DNA of 64,000 nt from Lampris incognitus. Lineage: Eukaryota; Chordata; Actinopteri; Lampriformes; Lampridae. The notes beneath the pieces were generated by a model, which did no database searches, was not told the DNA's origin, and saw only the letters and a list, made by a program, of their open reading frames with translations. Each line of letters begins with the position of its first letter. Within the stretch, counting starts at the first letter, position 1. Below, piece by piece: positions 9,926 to 21,689 of the stretch. The translations under genes and the position numbers were made by a program. The stretch spans positions 142,395,345 through 142,459,344 of the forward strand of contig NC_079211.1 in the NCBI RefSeq assembly GCF_029633865.1, read 5' to 3'.

Positions 9926-11948
9926 TCACTTTCCTACAGCTGCCAAAATGGGGCATGGGACAGAGGGGTCATCCCGCTTGTGAACTTTGTATTCACATGC
10001 TTCTGAATCAAACACTGACACGCAGTCGTCGGGGATTTGGACTGGAGTTGAATACCTACACAAACGCATTGCACGTTAGAAATCATAGTACTTTGTAAGA
10101 GAGGTGAATGGTATTGTCCTCCCACACAGCAGTGACGTTCTTTAACGGCATACTCACGCCTGGCAGCATCCTCCACAGGAACAGTCCATACATGCACTGT
10201 TCCTCCACTCGGATCCTACAGCGTGCCAAGTCTTATCCGTGTCATCCTGACAATGGGTTATACCTGTGGGTGCAAAATATACACCAAATGACAACATTTG
10301 CAAAAATCGGCAACAACATTCATGCCACACATATTTTAGTATAGCATTGTTAACTACTGCTATTTTAGTTATTGCCTGCTTTTTTATTAACCAGTTATTT
10401 ACTGATGAATGGAGACTGTCCTCCACCAAAAAACGACCCCATAGGTCGTTTGTACAAGCAGCTTCTTATGACCCATAGTTACGTTTTAAGCTACTTCCTC
10501 ATGGTCCTCCGTAATTATAACGCATTACTTTCCCCAGGCTATCGTGAGAACTAATATTAATAAAAGCGAAGTTTAATGTCACATAGCGGTTATAATGTCC
10601 ATGCTAGCTGACTTTCTAACTTCTGGCTAACGTTAAGTTAGCTTTTATAATGTTATTCATAGATAAACATACTGCTAATAGCAATCTTAGCTACTATACT
10701 AGACGGCGAAACAACACAAAAACGCACTGACCACATATTCTATTGTTCTCATATTGTTTTAAAAACCCACAATGCACCAAGGCGAAAAGTATCTGTGGCA
10801 TATCTCCTGCCGCCGGTAGGGGCGCTAATGTAGGAAACGCTCCTGTGGGTCGTATTAGAGCAGTGGTTCTCAACCTTTTTGGGGTGCTGGACCCCCTGCG
10901 TATTTTTGATCTACCCTGAGGACCCCTCCACCTGATCTTGGGGGAGGGGGGTTGCAATTTGATAGAAACAGTAGAAACTGCATTTTAAATTGCATTATAG
11001 CATTTATTCACTCTTTGGGGCAAAAATAAGAGCTTTCAGTTGTAACTTAGATATAGTTAACAAAACAGAATTCTTATGCAGTAACTTTCAGATATATGTA
11101 AGAAAACAGAATATGTATTCAGGAACTTTCAGATATATGTAACAAAACAGAATATGTATTCAATAACTTTTAACAATGCAAACGGGAGCGAGATCTCTTA
11201 TTAAAATATAATAAATTACACTTGTGAAACAGATGTAATTAGAGAAAAAAGTCCTGTTACCCTTTATAGTTTAGGTAGATAAAGGTCTCAGTCACATTTG
11301 AGTAAAATAATCCTATTTCTATAAATGTCATAGGATCTTTTTTTTTTAAAGATATTTTATTTTCACGGACCCTTGCAATTACACCACGGACCACTAGGGG
11401 TCCGCGGACCCCCGGTTGAGAAACACTGTATTAGAGGACAAACGACCTATGTGGTCGTATGGGTTGGAGGACTTGTTGGATGAATGCTATTTGATGTTAT
11501 CTATGAATTAAAAGTGCAAATTCTCATAGTGACTCGTGCACTGTTTTTTTAATTCCTTATTTCCTCCTAACTATTTTCATTTGTTTATCAATTTATTTGT
11601 TAATGGTAATGTTTTAAAACATAATGGTATGTTTACCTGGTTTCATGGGTTTTACGTAGCACCCCCCATTTGCATATGAAGGCAGCACACAAAAGAATAA
11701 AGCTAGAGCCAAGTATTTCTTCACAGAAAACAAAAAAAAGGAAAAGAAAGATATCAGATTATTAATTTGATCCCTGGATATGCCGGAACCAAAGACATTT
11801 AACCACTTTCACAATATTTTCAAAGTCTGAGACATAGCCTGCTTAAACATACTCATCAGGAGTCTTAAAGAGGGGAAACAGCTATTGTGGCTGCAGCCTG
11901 TTAAGGTGAATGACATTGCGAGGATGAAATCCAGTGAGCTAATCATGC

Positions 11949-12006
<58 letters not shown>

Positions 12007-12842
12007 TGGTGGTGGGGGAGGGGGGCTCATGATACAACAAACTCTAGAGGACCCAGTCTAAACAATGTTGTAATCTTTGACAATCATGACTTTAGGTTAC
12101 ACTGGCCATATATAAAAAGAAGAACAAACAAACAAAACAAGTAAAAAAACATTTTTTTACATGTATTTCTGATTTTTCCCTTTTTCTCCCAATTTAGTGG
12201 CCAGTCGATCCCTATTTTAGTTCAAACACCCACCCTCGTACTGCATGCGTTCGCCAACTGCATCTCTCCGGCCAGCAGTCTCGAAGGAGATGCCTCCCCA
12301 CTTCCGTGACAAGGCGACTCCAGGCCGAACCACTGCTTTTTCCCGCGTGATTTTTTTTCATACACGTTTTCCGGGGTACGAAAAAAAACACGCCTTTTTC
12401 CCACACACACACAAACACAGACACATTCATGTGACGAACACAAGTCGACTCCACCCCCCTCCCGAAGACAGCGCTGCCAAGTATTGCTGCTACATCGAGT
12501 CCGGCCATAGTCAGATCTGAAGAGACCGGGGCGCGAACCTCGGTCCCCAGTGAGCATTTGCATCGCTACAAAGCTGACGCTTAGACCGCTACACTACCGT
12601 GGATTCAAACAAAAAAAAGTTTAATCAACTGTCTATTGATCATTTGTGGAAAAACTTGGTAAATATATAGATCAGGAACAAACATAACCCCCAATTCTCC
12701 AGTTATAGATTTTCCCTACATATTTGTTTGGTGGTGTGCTGATTAGGGCATATTTCAAATTATCCAAAACCTCGTAACAATAAACAAAAAACCAAATATA
12801 TGCATACATATATGTATATAAATTATAATAAATACTCACCAT
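9926..12842 (-). CDS. msmb-like: Beta-microseminoprotein-like gene, copy B, complete
   Basis: Exons on the minus strand: 12840-12842 (start codon only), 11637-11718, 10158-10263 and 9926-10055. All introns are GT-AG and the phases agree, giving 106 codons. The product has a hydrophobic signal peptide (about 1-19) and a mature domain with ten cysteines: one in GGCYVK, one in [14 protein letters not shown] (five), then DDC, EAC and VPC. It contains the family block [20 protein letters not shown] and ends PCPILAAVGK. Beta-microseminoproteins are small secreted proteins of mucosal, seminal and serum fluids; the fish role is not known to me. A hAT lies in intron 2, and a (TG)n run and a SINE in intron 1. 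No lesion is visible, so I take it as functional. Confidence 0.9.
10861..11428 (+). mobile_element. Non-autonomous hAT element in MSMB B intron 2
   Basis: Termini CAGTGGTTCTCAACC and GGTTGAGAAACACTG are imperfect inverted repeats, and the 8-base duplication TATTAGAG lies at 10853-10860 and 11429-11436. MSMB D (about 53634) and C (about 35910) show the site without the element. The 568-base interior has no transposase ORF. Confidence 0.95.
11952..12005 (+). repeat. (TG)n microsatellite in MSMB B intron 1
   Basis: Pure TG run at the position equivalent to 1733-1801 in copy A. Confidence 0.97.
12187..12612 (-). mobile_element. tRNA-derived SINE in MSMB B intron 1
   Basis: Same insertion as in copy A, with the A-box-like and B-box-like head on the minus strand near 12525-12600 and a shorter internal CA tract. 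It was present before copies A and B separated. Confidence 0.75.
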
Positions 12843-12943
12843 AGTGGCCGTCGGACTGTCCCGTATCTGTTAGATGATGTGAATGGTGGTGAGATAGTGA
12901 ATTTAATATACAGGATTGTATCTTCTCAATGGGGTGACCTCGC

Positions 12944-12954
12944 TTTTAAATAAT
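12944..12954 (-). promoter_or_regulatory. Possible TATA-like element of MSMB B
   Basis: ATTATTTAAAA on the minus strand lies about 100 bases upstream of the start codon and is kept in all four copies (with small changes in C and D). Spacing is reasonable for a core promoter with a short 5' UTR, but nothing else confirms it. Confidence 0.35.
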
Positions 12955-13119
12955 GACTGTTCAGAGACCTTTGGAATTAAACAAGGGTGTAGGTATAGCC
13001 CCTGCCAAAACATTTAATCTCGTTTAAAAGCTAATTTCACACACAACAAACACGTTTGTTAATGATTACTCACCACTCTTCTCCTTTGTTTTCGCAATTT
13101 TCTGTAAAATGGTATCTGG

Positions 13120-13285
13120 TGTTCTCAACACAGGACGGGTTGACAATATTGATTGGTTCATGTTGTCCAGGCTGTTCATGATTGGTGACCGGGATGGGAG
13201 GTTATTGGTTATGTTAGTTGCTTAAAATGGAGCTTGGGGGTGTGGCTCTGGTTTTCAGAGACTATGGCCGGTGTTAATGGTGGTT
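13120..13285 (+). mobile_element. Gypsy-2 LTR, left piece (copy B)
   Basis: Duplicate of 2921-3086, again cut by gypsy-1 at the same base. The remainder of the LTR lies at 19316-19417. Confidence 0.5.
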
Positions 13286-13636
13286 TGTAGTGGTTATGGG
13301 GATACATAATTCCCCTTACTGAGCTGGTAGGAACGTTAGTTTACAGCTGCTGTTTTCTCGGTTCGGGTTTACAGTGGTGCACTTCCGCTGCGCGGGTTGT
13401 TGTTGTAATGGTGGAAAGAATAAATGGTGCACGTTGTGTAGCCGAAAGAGAAAGTTGTCACGACTCCTGCTTGAGCTTCTCTACACTGGTGACCCCGACG
13501 TGATACGCTGTGGTGCGATGGAGCCTCACCCCTAAACCCGCGGCGATCTCCTCCCAGAGCGCTGACGTGAATTGCGGCCCTCTGTCTGAGGAGAGGTCAG
13601 ATGGGCGCCTCGGTGGCACATCTGGTTGGACGGTAC

Positions 13637-13890
13637 TGTTAACATGTTGTTATCTCTATGCATCCCTATTTAGTTAATGCAATGGAGGACAGCTCCCCTT
13701 CTGGTCAGGTTATGCATGTGCAGTGTATTGCCCCTTCTAGGCGGGAGTCTCTTGTCATGCGCAGTTGTGGTGGTGCTGATGCCGAGAGCAAGTTGCTGGT
13801 CGCTTGGTATCGTGAAGAAATGGAGTGAATAAAGTCGGTTTCACTGAAGATAAACGTCGTGTTTATTCAGAACAAGTTTAGTAGTCAACA
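13637..13890 (+). repeat. Copia 5' LTR
   Basis: 254 bases, TG...CA. It contains AATAAA near its end (about 13828) and differs from the 3' LTR at two sites. Confidence 0.95.
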
Positions 13891-13917
13891 TTGGTAGCAG
13901 AGGATGATTAGCAGAAA

Positions 13918-15735
13918 ATGGCTTCTGCTAGCTACAAAGTTCCACCGAAGTTCGATGAGTCCCGACCGTACGAGAGTTGGAAAAATAAAGTTGCTATGTG
14001 GAAGCTCGTTACTGAGCTGGATAAGAAGAAACAGGCCCTTGCTGTCGTCCTGGGGCTTGAAGGAAGGGCAAGGGATATCGCCATGGAAATACCCGCTGCA
14101 GACTTGAATACAGATGGGGGTATGGACGTTTTAATTGCAAAACTAGATGGAATGTTTCTCAGAGAAGAGAGGGACCGCGCTTACGATGCTTATTCGTATT
14201 TTGACTGTATCAAGAAGGACAGTTCTGTGTCCATGGCGGACTATGTGATTGACTTTGAGCAGCGATACAATAGAATGAAAAAGTATGATATGACTCTTCC
14301 CGATGCCGTATTAGCTTTTAAACTTTTGGATACGGCTTGTCTAGACGAGAAAAATAGGCAAATGGCGCTGACAGCATGTACGGATCTAACGTTTGCGGCA
14401 ATGAAGTCCGCGCTCAAGAGGATTTTTGGAGGGAAAATACAAGTCGATGCGACTAATGGCATACAAGTAAAAGATGAAGTGTTCTACACAGAGCAGCGCT
14501 CGCGAGGAAGATTTAAACGAACAAGTAACGTTGTGCAGCAAGCTGGACAAGAGTCACAGACAAAACAGGTTGGACAACAAAAGCCACCGTTACAAGGTAC
14601 TAACCCACTGGATAGGTTCGGTAGGCGATCAAAATGTGCTGTATGTCAGAGCACGTTCCATTGGGCCAAGGACTGTCCCCACAAGAATAGCGAGCAAGTA
14701 AAGCTAACTGAAGAGCCAGCAAAAGTAGAGGACACATTGTTTACCAAAGCCTCGCTGTCTGAATCAGCATCAGAGATCTTTCTGACTGAGTCGTTAGGGA
14801 CAGCTATCATTGATACTGCATGTACCCGCACAGTATGTGGAGAAAAGTGGTTGGAAAATTTTGTCGCAGACCTCAGTCAAAGCCAAGTGAACCAGATAGC
14901 GCAAAGTGAAATTCCAAGCAGCAGACCATTTCGCTTTGGAGATGGGAACATAGTAGATTCCTCCAAAATACTGAAACTGCCTGCAAAAATAGGACAGACA
15001 AAATGTCAAGTGGAAACTGAAGTAGTTAAAGCTGATATCCCACTGCTTCTGAGTAAGACTTCACTGAAAAGGGCAGGGACCATTTTGGATATGGAGAATG
15101 ATAGTGCTGTAAAGTTTAATCAAAATATCCCTCTTGAATTAACCAGCTCGGGACACTATTGTATAGATATCAGAGACAAGAGCACAGAAACAAAGCCAAT
15201 AGAAACTGAAGCACTGACGGCTCCAGAGAACAGCCTGAATGAAGATGAGGTCCTCACAGTCACAGAAAATATGACCGCAAATGAGAAACACAAAGTTCTT
15301 CTGAAATTTCATAAACAGTTCGGTCACGCCTCCGCCGAGAGGCTACAGCGGCTCATCCATAGCTCTGGAAATAAAGACACAGAGTGTGACACGATTTTGC
15401 AGCACATAGTACAGGACTGTGACATTTGCCAGAGATACAGCAAGACGAAGCCAAAGCCTGCTGTGGGCTTGCCTCTTGCTTCAACGTTTAATGAAACGGT
15501 GGCAGTAGATTTGCATGAGTTGGAACCAGGGGTATGGTACCTCCACATCATTGATCAATTCACAAGGTTCAGCGCAGGAAGCATTGTAAAAACCAAGAAG
15601 TCCTCAGAGATCGTCAAGTCATTTCTTCATACATGGATAGGAATCCACAGCGCCCCCCAGAGGCTCTATAGCGACAACGGAGGAGAATTCAATAATGCAG
15701 AGTTCCGTGATATGGCTGAGAACTTTAACAACTGA
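13918..15735 (+). pseudogene. Copia gag-protease-integrase, N-terminal part
   Basis: Open for 605 codons from an ATG 27 bases after the LTR. In order: gag (about 1-200), zinc knuckle CAVCQSTFHWAKDC, aspartic protease motif IIDTACTRTVCG, pre-integrase HKQFGH with CDICQRY, then the integrase core with AVDLHE and YSDNGGEF. It stops at 15733-15735 just after the second catalytic aspartate; the rest of the integrase continues in the next frame. A one-base change therefore separates the catalytic residues and should abolish integrase. Confidence 0.92.
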
Positions 15736-16665
15736 GACGAAAACAACAGCGGGATACAGTCCCTGGAGCAACGGACTACTGGAGAGGCATAATCAGACCC
15801 TCACCGACATCATTCTGAAGGTCAGGCGAGAAAGTGGCTGTGACTGGGAAACGGCCCTGGACTGGGCTCTTATGGCTAAGAACAGTATGCATAATGTGCA
15901 CGGCTACAGTCTACGTCAACTTGTGTATGGTTTGAATCCTAACCTTCCTTCTGTACTGGTTGATAAACCACCCGCACTAGAGGGTACTACTATGAGTGCT
16001 AGAGTAGGAGAGCACATTTCGGCCCTACATGCTGCTAGAAAAGCATTCACTGAAGCAGAGTGCTCAGAAAGGATAAGACGAGCACTACGTAAACAGCTCA
16101 GAGCTACAGATGAAAAATATGACATGGGTGACAAGGTGTATTACAAACGAGCTGAATGTAATGAGTGGAAAGGACCAGGAATTGTTATTGGTCAGGATGG
16201 AGCTGTTGTTTTTGTAAGGCATGGTGGAATTTTAGTGCGAGTACATCACTCTAGACTTTCCAAGGTTAACACAAGGGTTAACGAAGAACAAATGGTACAA
16301 AATGAAAATGATGCTGAAACAGTAAATGATGAACAAGACACAGAAACAGGAAATGATGAACAAGGTATAAACAATGTAGCTGATGATTTAGCCAGTGAAC
16401 AAAATAGAGAGAATGAGTTACCTGAAAGTAATGTTGCACAAACTGAAATGGCCCATAAGCCTAATGCACATGATAATCCTGTCCCCTCTGCAGGTATGAG
16501 TTTAAAAACAGGACAGACTGTAACATATATGAAAAGAGGTGACAATACTCTACTTAGAGCAAGAGTCTTGGGGAGAGCAGGCAAAGCTACAGGGAAATAT
16601 AAAACATGGTATAACATGCAACATCTAGAGAATAATGGAAGTGATGGGCAAAGGTATCGGTTGAT
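15725..16665 (+). pseudogene. Copia integrase C-terminal part
   Basis: Resumes one frame over with TTAGYSPWSNGLLERHNQTL, which contains the catalytic glutamate. DKVYYKRAECNEWKGPG and an acidic linker follow. A second frameshift near 16650-16665 separates this from reverse transcriptase (the protein resumes with DISEVDNLHIE). Confidence 0.88.
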
Positions 16666-18216
16666 ATCTCAGAAGTTGATAATCTCCACATAGAAACAGA
16701 CAGAGAAGCTGATGTACTTATAACGAAAGACATCTCATTTGATGCAGCTAAACAGGAAGAAATAAAGAACTGGCACAATAATAATGTCTTCGAGGTAGTT
16801 AAAGATGCAGGTCAGAAATGTATCTCTACTAGATGGGTTTGTAGTCTTAAAGAAACACCTAAGGGTATTGTGCCTAAAGCACGACTGGTTGCCAGAGGTT
16901 TTGAAGAGATAAATATTCAAGAGCTACAAAAGGATTCCCCTACATGTGCTACTGATTCACTTAGACTTATGTTATCAGTGATATGTCAAAACCAGTGGGA
17001 AGTGCATTCTATGGACATCAAATCGGCATTTTTACAGGGTATGGAGCTATCCAGGGATATTTATATCCGCCCCCCTACAGAAGCAGGCTGTGAACATGTT
17101 GTATGGAAACTTAAGAAATGTGTTTATGGACTTGCAGACGCATCACTATATTGGTACAACAAAGTGAAGGAAATCATGCAGACTACTGGTGGTAGAGTGT
17201 CTCAGGTGGATCCAGCAATATTTCATTGGTTGGATGAGCAATATAAGGTCACTGGGGTGCTTGCATGTCATGTAGATGATTTTCTCTGGGCAGGCACATC
17301 AAACTTTTCATCAAACGTAATCCTGCAACTGAAATCTGTGTTTAAGGTTGGTCGTGAGGAGCATGAAAAGTTTTCTTATGTAGGAATAGATTTTGTAACG
17401 GTAAACGTTGAGGTACAGGTACACCAACAAAGTTACATTGACAATCTGCAGCCTATACCCATTCAAGCAGGTCGGGCCACACAGAGAGGTGAGCCCCTTA
17501 ATGACACTGAAAGAGAGCAGCTACGGTCAAAAATAGGACAAATCCTATGGGTTGCTAAACAAACAAGACCTGATGTTATGTTTGACTCGTGTTGTTTGGC
17601 TTCTAATATAAAAGGGGCAACAGTACAATCTATTCATGAGGCTAATAAGGTTATCCGTAAGCTTAAATCTGAAAAGGTAACACTCAGATTCCAACATCTG
17701 GGAAACACTGATGCTTTGAATTTGATAGTATTCAGTGATGCTTCGTTTGGGAACCTCCCTGATGGAGGTACACAGGGAGGTACTTTGATAACACTTATGG
17801 GAGAAAGAGGGAAGTTTTCCCCACTCAGCTGGCACTCTAAGAAAATCAGACGTGTGGTCCGCAGTACACTCACAGGGGAAACTCTTGCTATGTCAGATGG
17901 AGTAGACAATGCAATGTTTCTGGCCACACTATTTTCTGAACTAACTACTGGCAATGCTGAACTGAATGCTCCCTCCGTGCTCTGTGTGACTGATAACCAC
18001 TCTCTGTATGATGCTCTCAAGGCTACAAAGCAAGTCACAGAGAAAAGACTTAGGCTGGAAATCAGTAGCATTAAAGAACTCATACAAAGCAAGAAGATCA
18101 AGGAGGTGCGTTGGTCAGACACGAAAACTCAACTCGCTGACTGTCTCACAAAGAAAGGAGCATCGGCTCTTGTGCTCTTAAAGGCACTCTGTGAAGCACA
18201 ATGGGACCTGGGTTAA
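16655..18216 (+). pseudogene. Copia reverse transcriptase and RNase H
   Basis: Copia RT blocks are STRWVCSLKE, KARLVARGF, MDIKSAFLQG, KKCVYGLADA and the active-site ACHVDDFLW. RNase H shows VFSDASFGNLPDGG and SSTLTGE-like SKKIRRVVRSTLTGETLAM, ending ADCLTKKGAS. No stop interrupts this segment. It lacks its own start and would depend on the broken upstream frames. RT copies element RNA inside particles. Confidence 0.92.
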
Positions 18217-18360
18217 AAGAGTGTGGGATGGACAATTGAATTTGTTCTCAAATGTTTCCCTGTCATGTTGATTTCTCTGGAAATGTATGTTCCATAATTC
18301 ACGCTGTGAATTTCATTTTTTTTGTTTTCTGTTTATTTCTTTAAAAAAAGAGAATGAGAT

Positions 18361-18614
18361 TGTTAACATGTTGTTATCTCTATGCATCCCTATTTAGTTA
18401 ATGTAATGGAGGACAGCTCCCCTTCTGGTCAGGTTATGCATGTGCAGTGTATTGCCCCTTCTAGGCGGGAGTCTCTTGTCATGCGCAGTTGTGGTGGTGC
18501 TGATGCCGAGAGCAAGTTGCTGGTCGCTTGGTATCGTGAAGAAATGGAGTGAATAAAGTCGATTTCACTGAAGATAAACGTCGTGTTTATTCAGAACAAG
18601 TTTAGTAGTCAACA
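18361..18614 (+). repeat. Copia 3' LTR
   Basis: 254 bases, two differences from the 5' LTR; followed by the GGTAC duplication. Confidence 0.95.
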
Positions 18615-19546
18615 GGTACCACACATAAGGCTCACTGCAGCAGCCTCGGTTCGAATCCGGCCTGGTCCCCACTTCTCAGCATGGCGGCTTTGTCCTATGT
18701 CCCCACGGAGCTGCAGTCGGCGGAATATGTTTTCATCCGTCACGACGCGCACCATTTCGGGTACGGGACACTGGAGATAAGCACTTTGTGGTGGAGGTTG
18801 GCAGCAGGCTGGAGCGGGTTTCTGTGGACCGCCTCAAGCCTGCTCACCTGGACTTAGACCGCCCGGTTGGTCTTGCCCTGCCCCCACGGCGGGGGCGCCC
18901 CCCGGCCCTGCCCCCCGGCCCTGCCCCCCTCCCCTGGCTAGCCGCCCCCTGCTTCCCCAGCCCCTGCCTTTCCCCGGACCAGCTGTGAGGACTCTGCTGC
19001 TTTGCCTGCGGTTAACCAGCCCCCAGCTCCTGTTCAGCGGAGCCGTTGGGGCAGAGAGATCCGCCCCCCTCGCCACACTGACTTTTCATATTAAGGCGAA
19101 TTCTGGGGGGACGTGTGTAGTGGTTATGGGGATACATAATTCCCCTTATTGAGCTGGTAGGAACGTTAGTTTACAGCTGCTTTTTTCTCGGTTCGGGTTT
19201 ACAGTGGTGCACTTCCGCTGCGCGGGTTGTTGTTGTAATGGTGAAAGGAATAAATGGTGCACGTTGTGTAGCCGAAAGAGAAAGTTGTCACGACTCCTGC
19301 TTGAGCTCCTCTACAGGTTAATGTTAAATAAAAAGACAACCTTTTTTTTGGTGAACCTGCCGAGTGTAACTTCCTCTTTATTTAACATTTTCTTAACACG
19401 TGTGGTGTAAATATACAACAGCTTGGCGACGAGGATGGGATTTGTTAAGTTGGAAAACACAGAGTTTGCATGTCGAGTAACTCCGCTGAGGCCCCAGTAG
19501 AGTAAGAAAATGGCGTTCGGCGAGTGAAAGGACCTTTGAACAGAAA

Positions 19547-20290
19547 ATGGCATTCAGGAAGCCAGAAGATTTTCACTTCAAAGAAAGTTTTGATTGTTAT
19601 CGACAGAGACTGGAGCAGTACTTTGTAGCTAATGGCTCTGACCCAAAAGTGGAGAAAACCAAGTCGGTGTTTCTCACGGTGGTAGGCAAGAGGTCGCACA
19701 GCTTGCTAATGGACTTGTGTGCACTAGATAAGCCCTCTGAAAAAACCTACGAGCAGTCGGTGGAACCGTTACAAGAGCATGTTACCAAAACCAACTTCAT
19801 CGCCAGAAGATGCAAGTAACAAGTGAGTACATTGCAAGTTTGAGAAAGTTAGCTGCCACGTGCAAGTTTGGGGCCTTTTAAGAGTAGGCAGTGTGATAGA
19901 TTTGTCTGTCGAGTTCGGAGCGCAGAGCTAAGAGACCGTTTACTCAACGCGGCTCACACTAAAGACTTTGCCGATTGCAGTTGAAATAGGGCTTATGTAT
20001 GAAGTGACAAAGTTCAGTGCTCAGCAGTTCTCACAGAAAATGTACAAGGCTTACATGGTTGACAAGAAAGCCAATGCAAAGCACAGAGAGGTTATGGGAA
20101 AGTCTGAAGCTAGTGGGAAGTCGTGCGGTCGTTGTAATGTAGAGGGCCACAGACCAGTTGAGTGCAGATTCAAGGAAGTGGAGTGTCACGAATGTAAGAA
20201 AAAAGGTCACATTGCAAAAGCATGCCGTTCACGTAAGGAAGGAGCCAGTGACAAGCAACCAAAATGGGCAAAGCATTTGGAAGCTGCACC
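19547..20290 (+). pseudogene. Gypsy-2 gag (copy B)
   Basis: Duplicate of 4297-5070, with the first part ending at 19817-19819 and the zinc-knuckle part open from about 19968. The knuckles are CGRCNVEGHRPVEC and CHECKKKGHIAKAC. This copy keeps about 30 bases after LEAA that copy A lost, so the knuckles read on into the adjoining LINE without a stop. Confidence 0.83.
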
Positions 20291-21540
20291 GAGTAGATGT
20301 TGCAACGCTTCCCGGCGCGTCATAGATGCCACGGGCATCCACCCAATGAAAGAAAAGACAGATGCTATTGAGAAGGCTGCAGTTCTGAATTTTTTTTTTT
20401 TAACTGAACTCAGATTCTTAGCTATGAAGAGGATGAAGAGTCGAAAGGCAGTTGGTCCTGATGACATACCTGTGGAGGTATGGAGATGCTTAGTAGAGAT
20501 GGCAGTGGGGTTTTTAACTGGATTGTTTAACACTATCTTGGAAAGTGAGAGGATGCCTGAGGAGTGGCGAAGAAGCATACTGGTAGCGATTTTCAAGAAC
20601 AAGGGCGATGTGCAGAACTGTAGCAATTACAGAGGTATAAATTTGATCAGCCACAGCATGAAGATATGGGAAAGAGTAGTAGAAGCTAGATTAAGAGGAG
20701 AGGTGACAATTAGTGAGCAGCAGTATGGTTTCATGCCACGAAAGAGCACCACAGATGCGATGTTTGCTTTGAGAATGTTGATTGCAACTCCTTCTGGCCT
20801 TCTCTATACTTTTCATTGTGTCTTTGTAGATTTGGAGAAAGCATACGACAGGATGTCGAGAGAGGAGGTGTGATATTGTATGAGGAAGTCGGGAGTTGCA
20901 GAGAAGTATGTGGGAATGGTGCAGGATATGTTTGAGGGAAGTGTGACAATGGTGAGGTGTGCGGTTGGAATGACAGATGGGTTCAAGGTGGAGGTGGGAT
21001 TACATCAAGGATCGGCTCTGAGCCCTTTCTTGTTTACAATGGTGACGGACAGGTGTCAACCTGTCCGTCACCATTGTAAAGGGAAGGTTTACAAGATGGT
21101 TTTGAGACCAGCTGTGTTATATGGTTTGGAGGCAGTGGCACTGACGAAAAGACAGAAGGCGGAACTGGAGGTGGCAGAGTTGAAGATGCTAAGATTTTCA
21201 CTGGGAGTGACGAAGAAGGACAGGATTAGGAACGATTATATTAGAGGGACCGCTCAAGTTGGACGGTTTGGAGACAAAGCAAGAGCGGCAAGATTGAGAT
21301 GGCTTGGACATGTGTGTAGGAGAGATGCTGGGTGTATTGGGAGAAGGATGCTGGATATGGAACTGCCAGGGAAGAGGATAAGAGGAAGACCAAAGAGGAG
21401 GTTTATGGATGTGGTGAGGGAAGACATGCAGATGGCTAGTGTGACAGAGGAAGACACAGAAGACAGGAAGAAATGGAAATGGATGATCCACTGTGGCGAC
21501 CCCTAAAGGGAGCAGCCGAAAGAAGTAGTAGTAGTAGTAG
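20291..21540 (+). mobile_element. RTE-clade LINE with internal fold-back deletion (copy B)
   Basis: Same LINE as 5069-6629, but intact through the two sites where copy A has early stops up to SREEV (TGA at 20871-20873). About 365 bases, including the FADD catalytic box, are replaced at 21033-21080 by a short palindrome. The 3' end with (TAG)n is at 21524-21540. Without the catalytic box it cannot encode active reverse transcriptase. Confidence 0.87.
21033..21080 (+). repeat. Perfect 22-bp inverted repeat with 4-base loop
   Basis: The left arm ends GACGGACAGGT, the loop is GTCA, and the right arm begins ACCTGTCCGTC. It occupies exactly the place of the deletion relative to copy A and marks a fold-back repair event. 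Confidence 0.97.
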
Positions 21541-21685
21541 ATCGTTCTTAGCTCTGCTAAACTACTATGGGAAGTTTATCCCTAATCTATCTACATTGAT
21601 TCAGTCGATGACAGCATTGCCGCACAAAGATGCAATCTCGAAGTGGTCTGAGAAATGTCAGAGTGCATTTGATAATGGCCTATAA
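21541..21685 (+). pseudogene. Gypsy-2 pol fragment (copy B)
   Basis: Duplicate of 6630-6773 with the same LNYYGKFIPNLSTLI block. Confidence 0.75.
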
Positions 21686-21689
21686 TTAA

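Larger units (their letters stand above)
13637..18614 (+). mobile_element. Ty1/copia LTR retrotransposon, nearly full length
   Basis: LTRs of 254 bases (13637-13890 and 18361-18614) start TGTTAACATG and end GTCAACA and differ at only two positions. The target duplication is GGTAC (13632-13636, 18615-18619). TTGGTAGCAGAGG after the left LTR resembles an initiator-tRNA-Met primer site; a purine tract (AAAAAAAGAGAATGAGAT) precedes the right LTR. The domain order gag, protease, integrase, reverse transcriptase, RNase H is the copia order. Copia elements are uncommon in vertebrates; GalEA-like lineages occur in fish. Low LTR divergence says the insertion is recent. Confidence 0.95.
13286..19315 (+). 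mobile_element. Gypsy-1 (copy B), split by a copia element
   Basis: LTRs at 13286-13485 and 19116-19315 (200 bases each) and GGTT on both sides match copy A, so the insertion predates the segmental duplication. The interior (13486-13636 and 18620-19115) is like copy A but has a GC-rich expansion at about 18885-18935. The copia element sits inside with its own 5-base duplication. Confidence 0.88.

Noticed and set aside
9926-10263. First reading of the fourfold repeated minus-strand exons as part of a transposon
   Set aside because: Splice sites, phase, signal peptide, ten cysteines and polyadenylation signal agree with an MSMB gene; the repeat is a segmental duplication.
12525-12600. Possible tRNA gene (A and B boxes on the minus strand)
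   Set aside because: No cloverleaf or anticodon arm is apparent, and the sequence is repeated as the head of a SINE in three MSMB introns.
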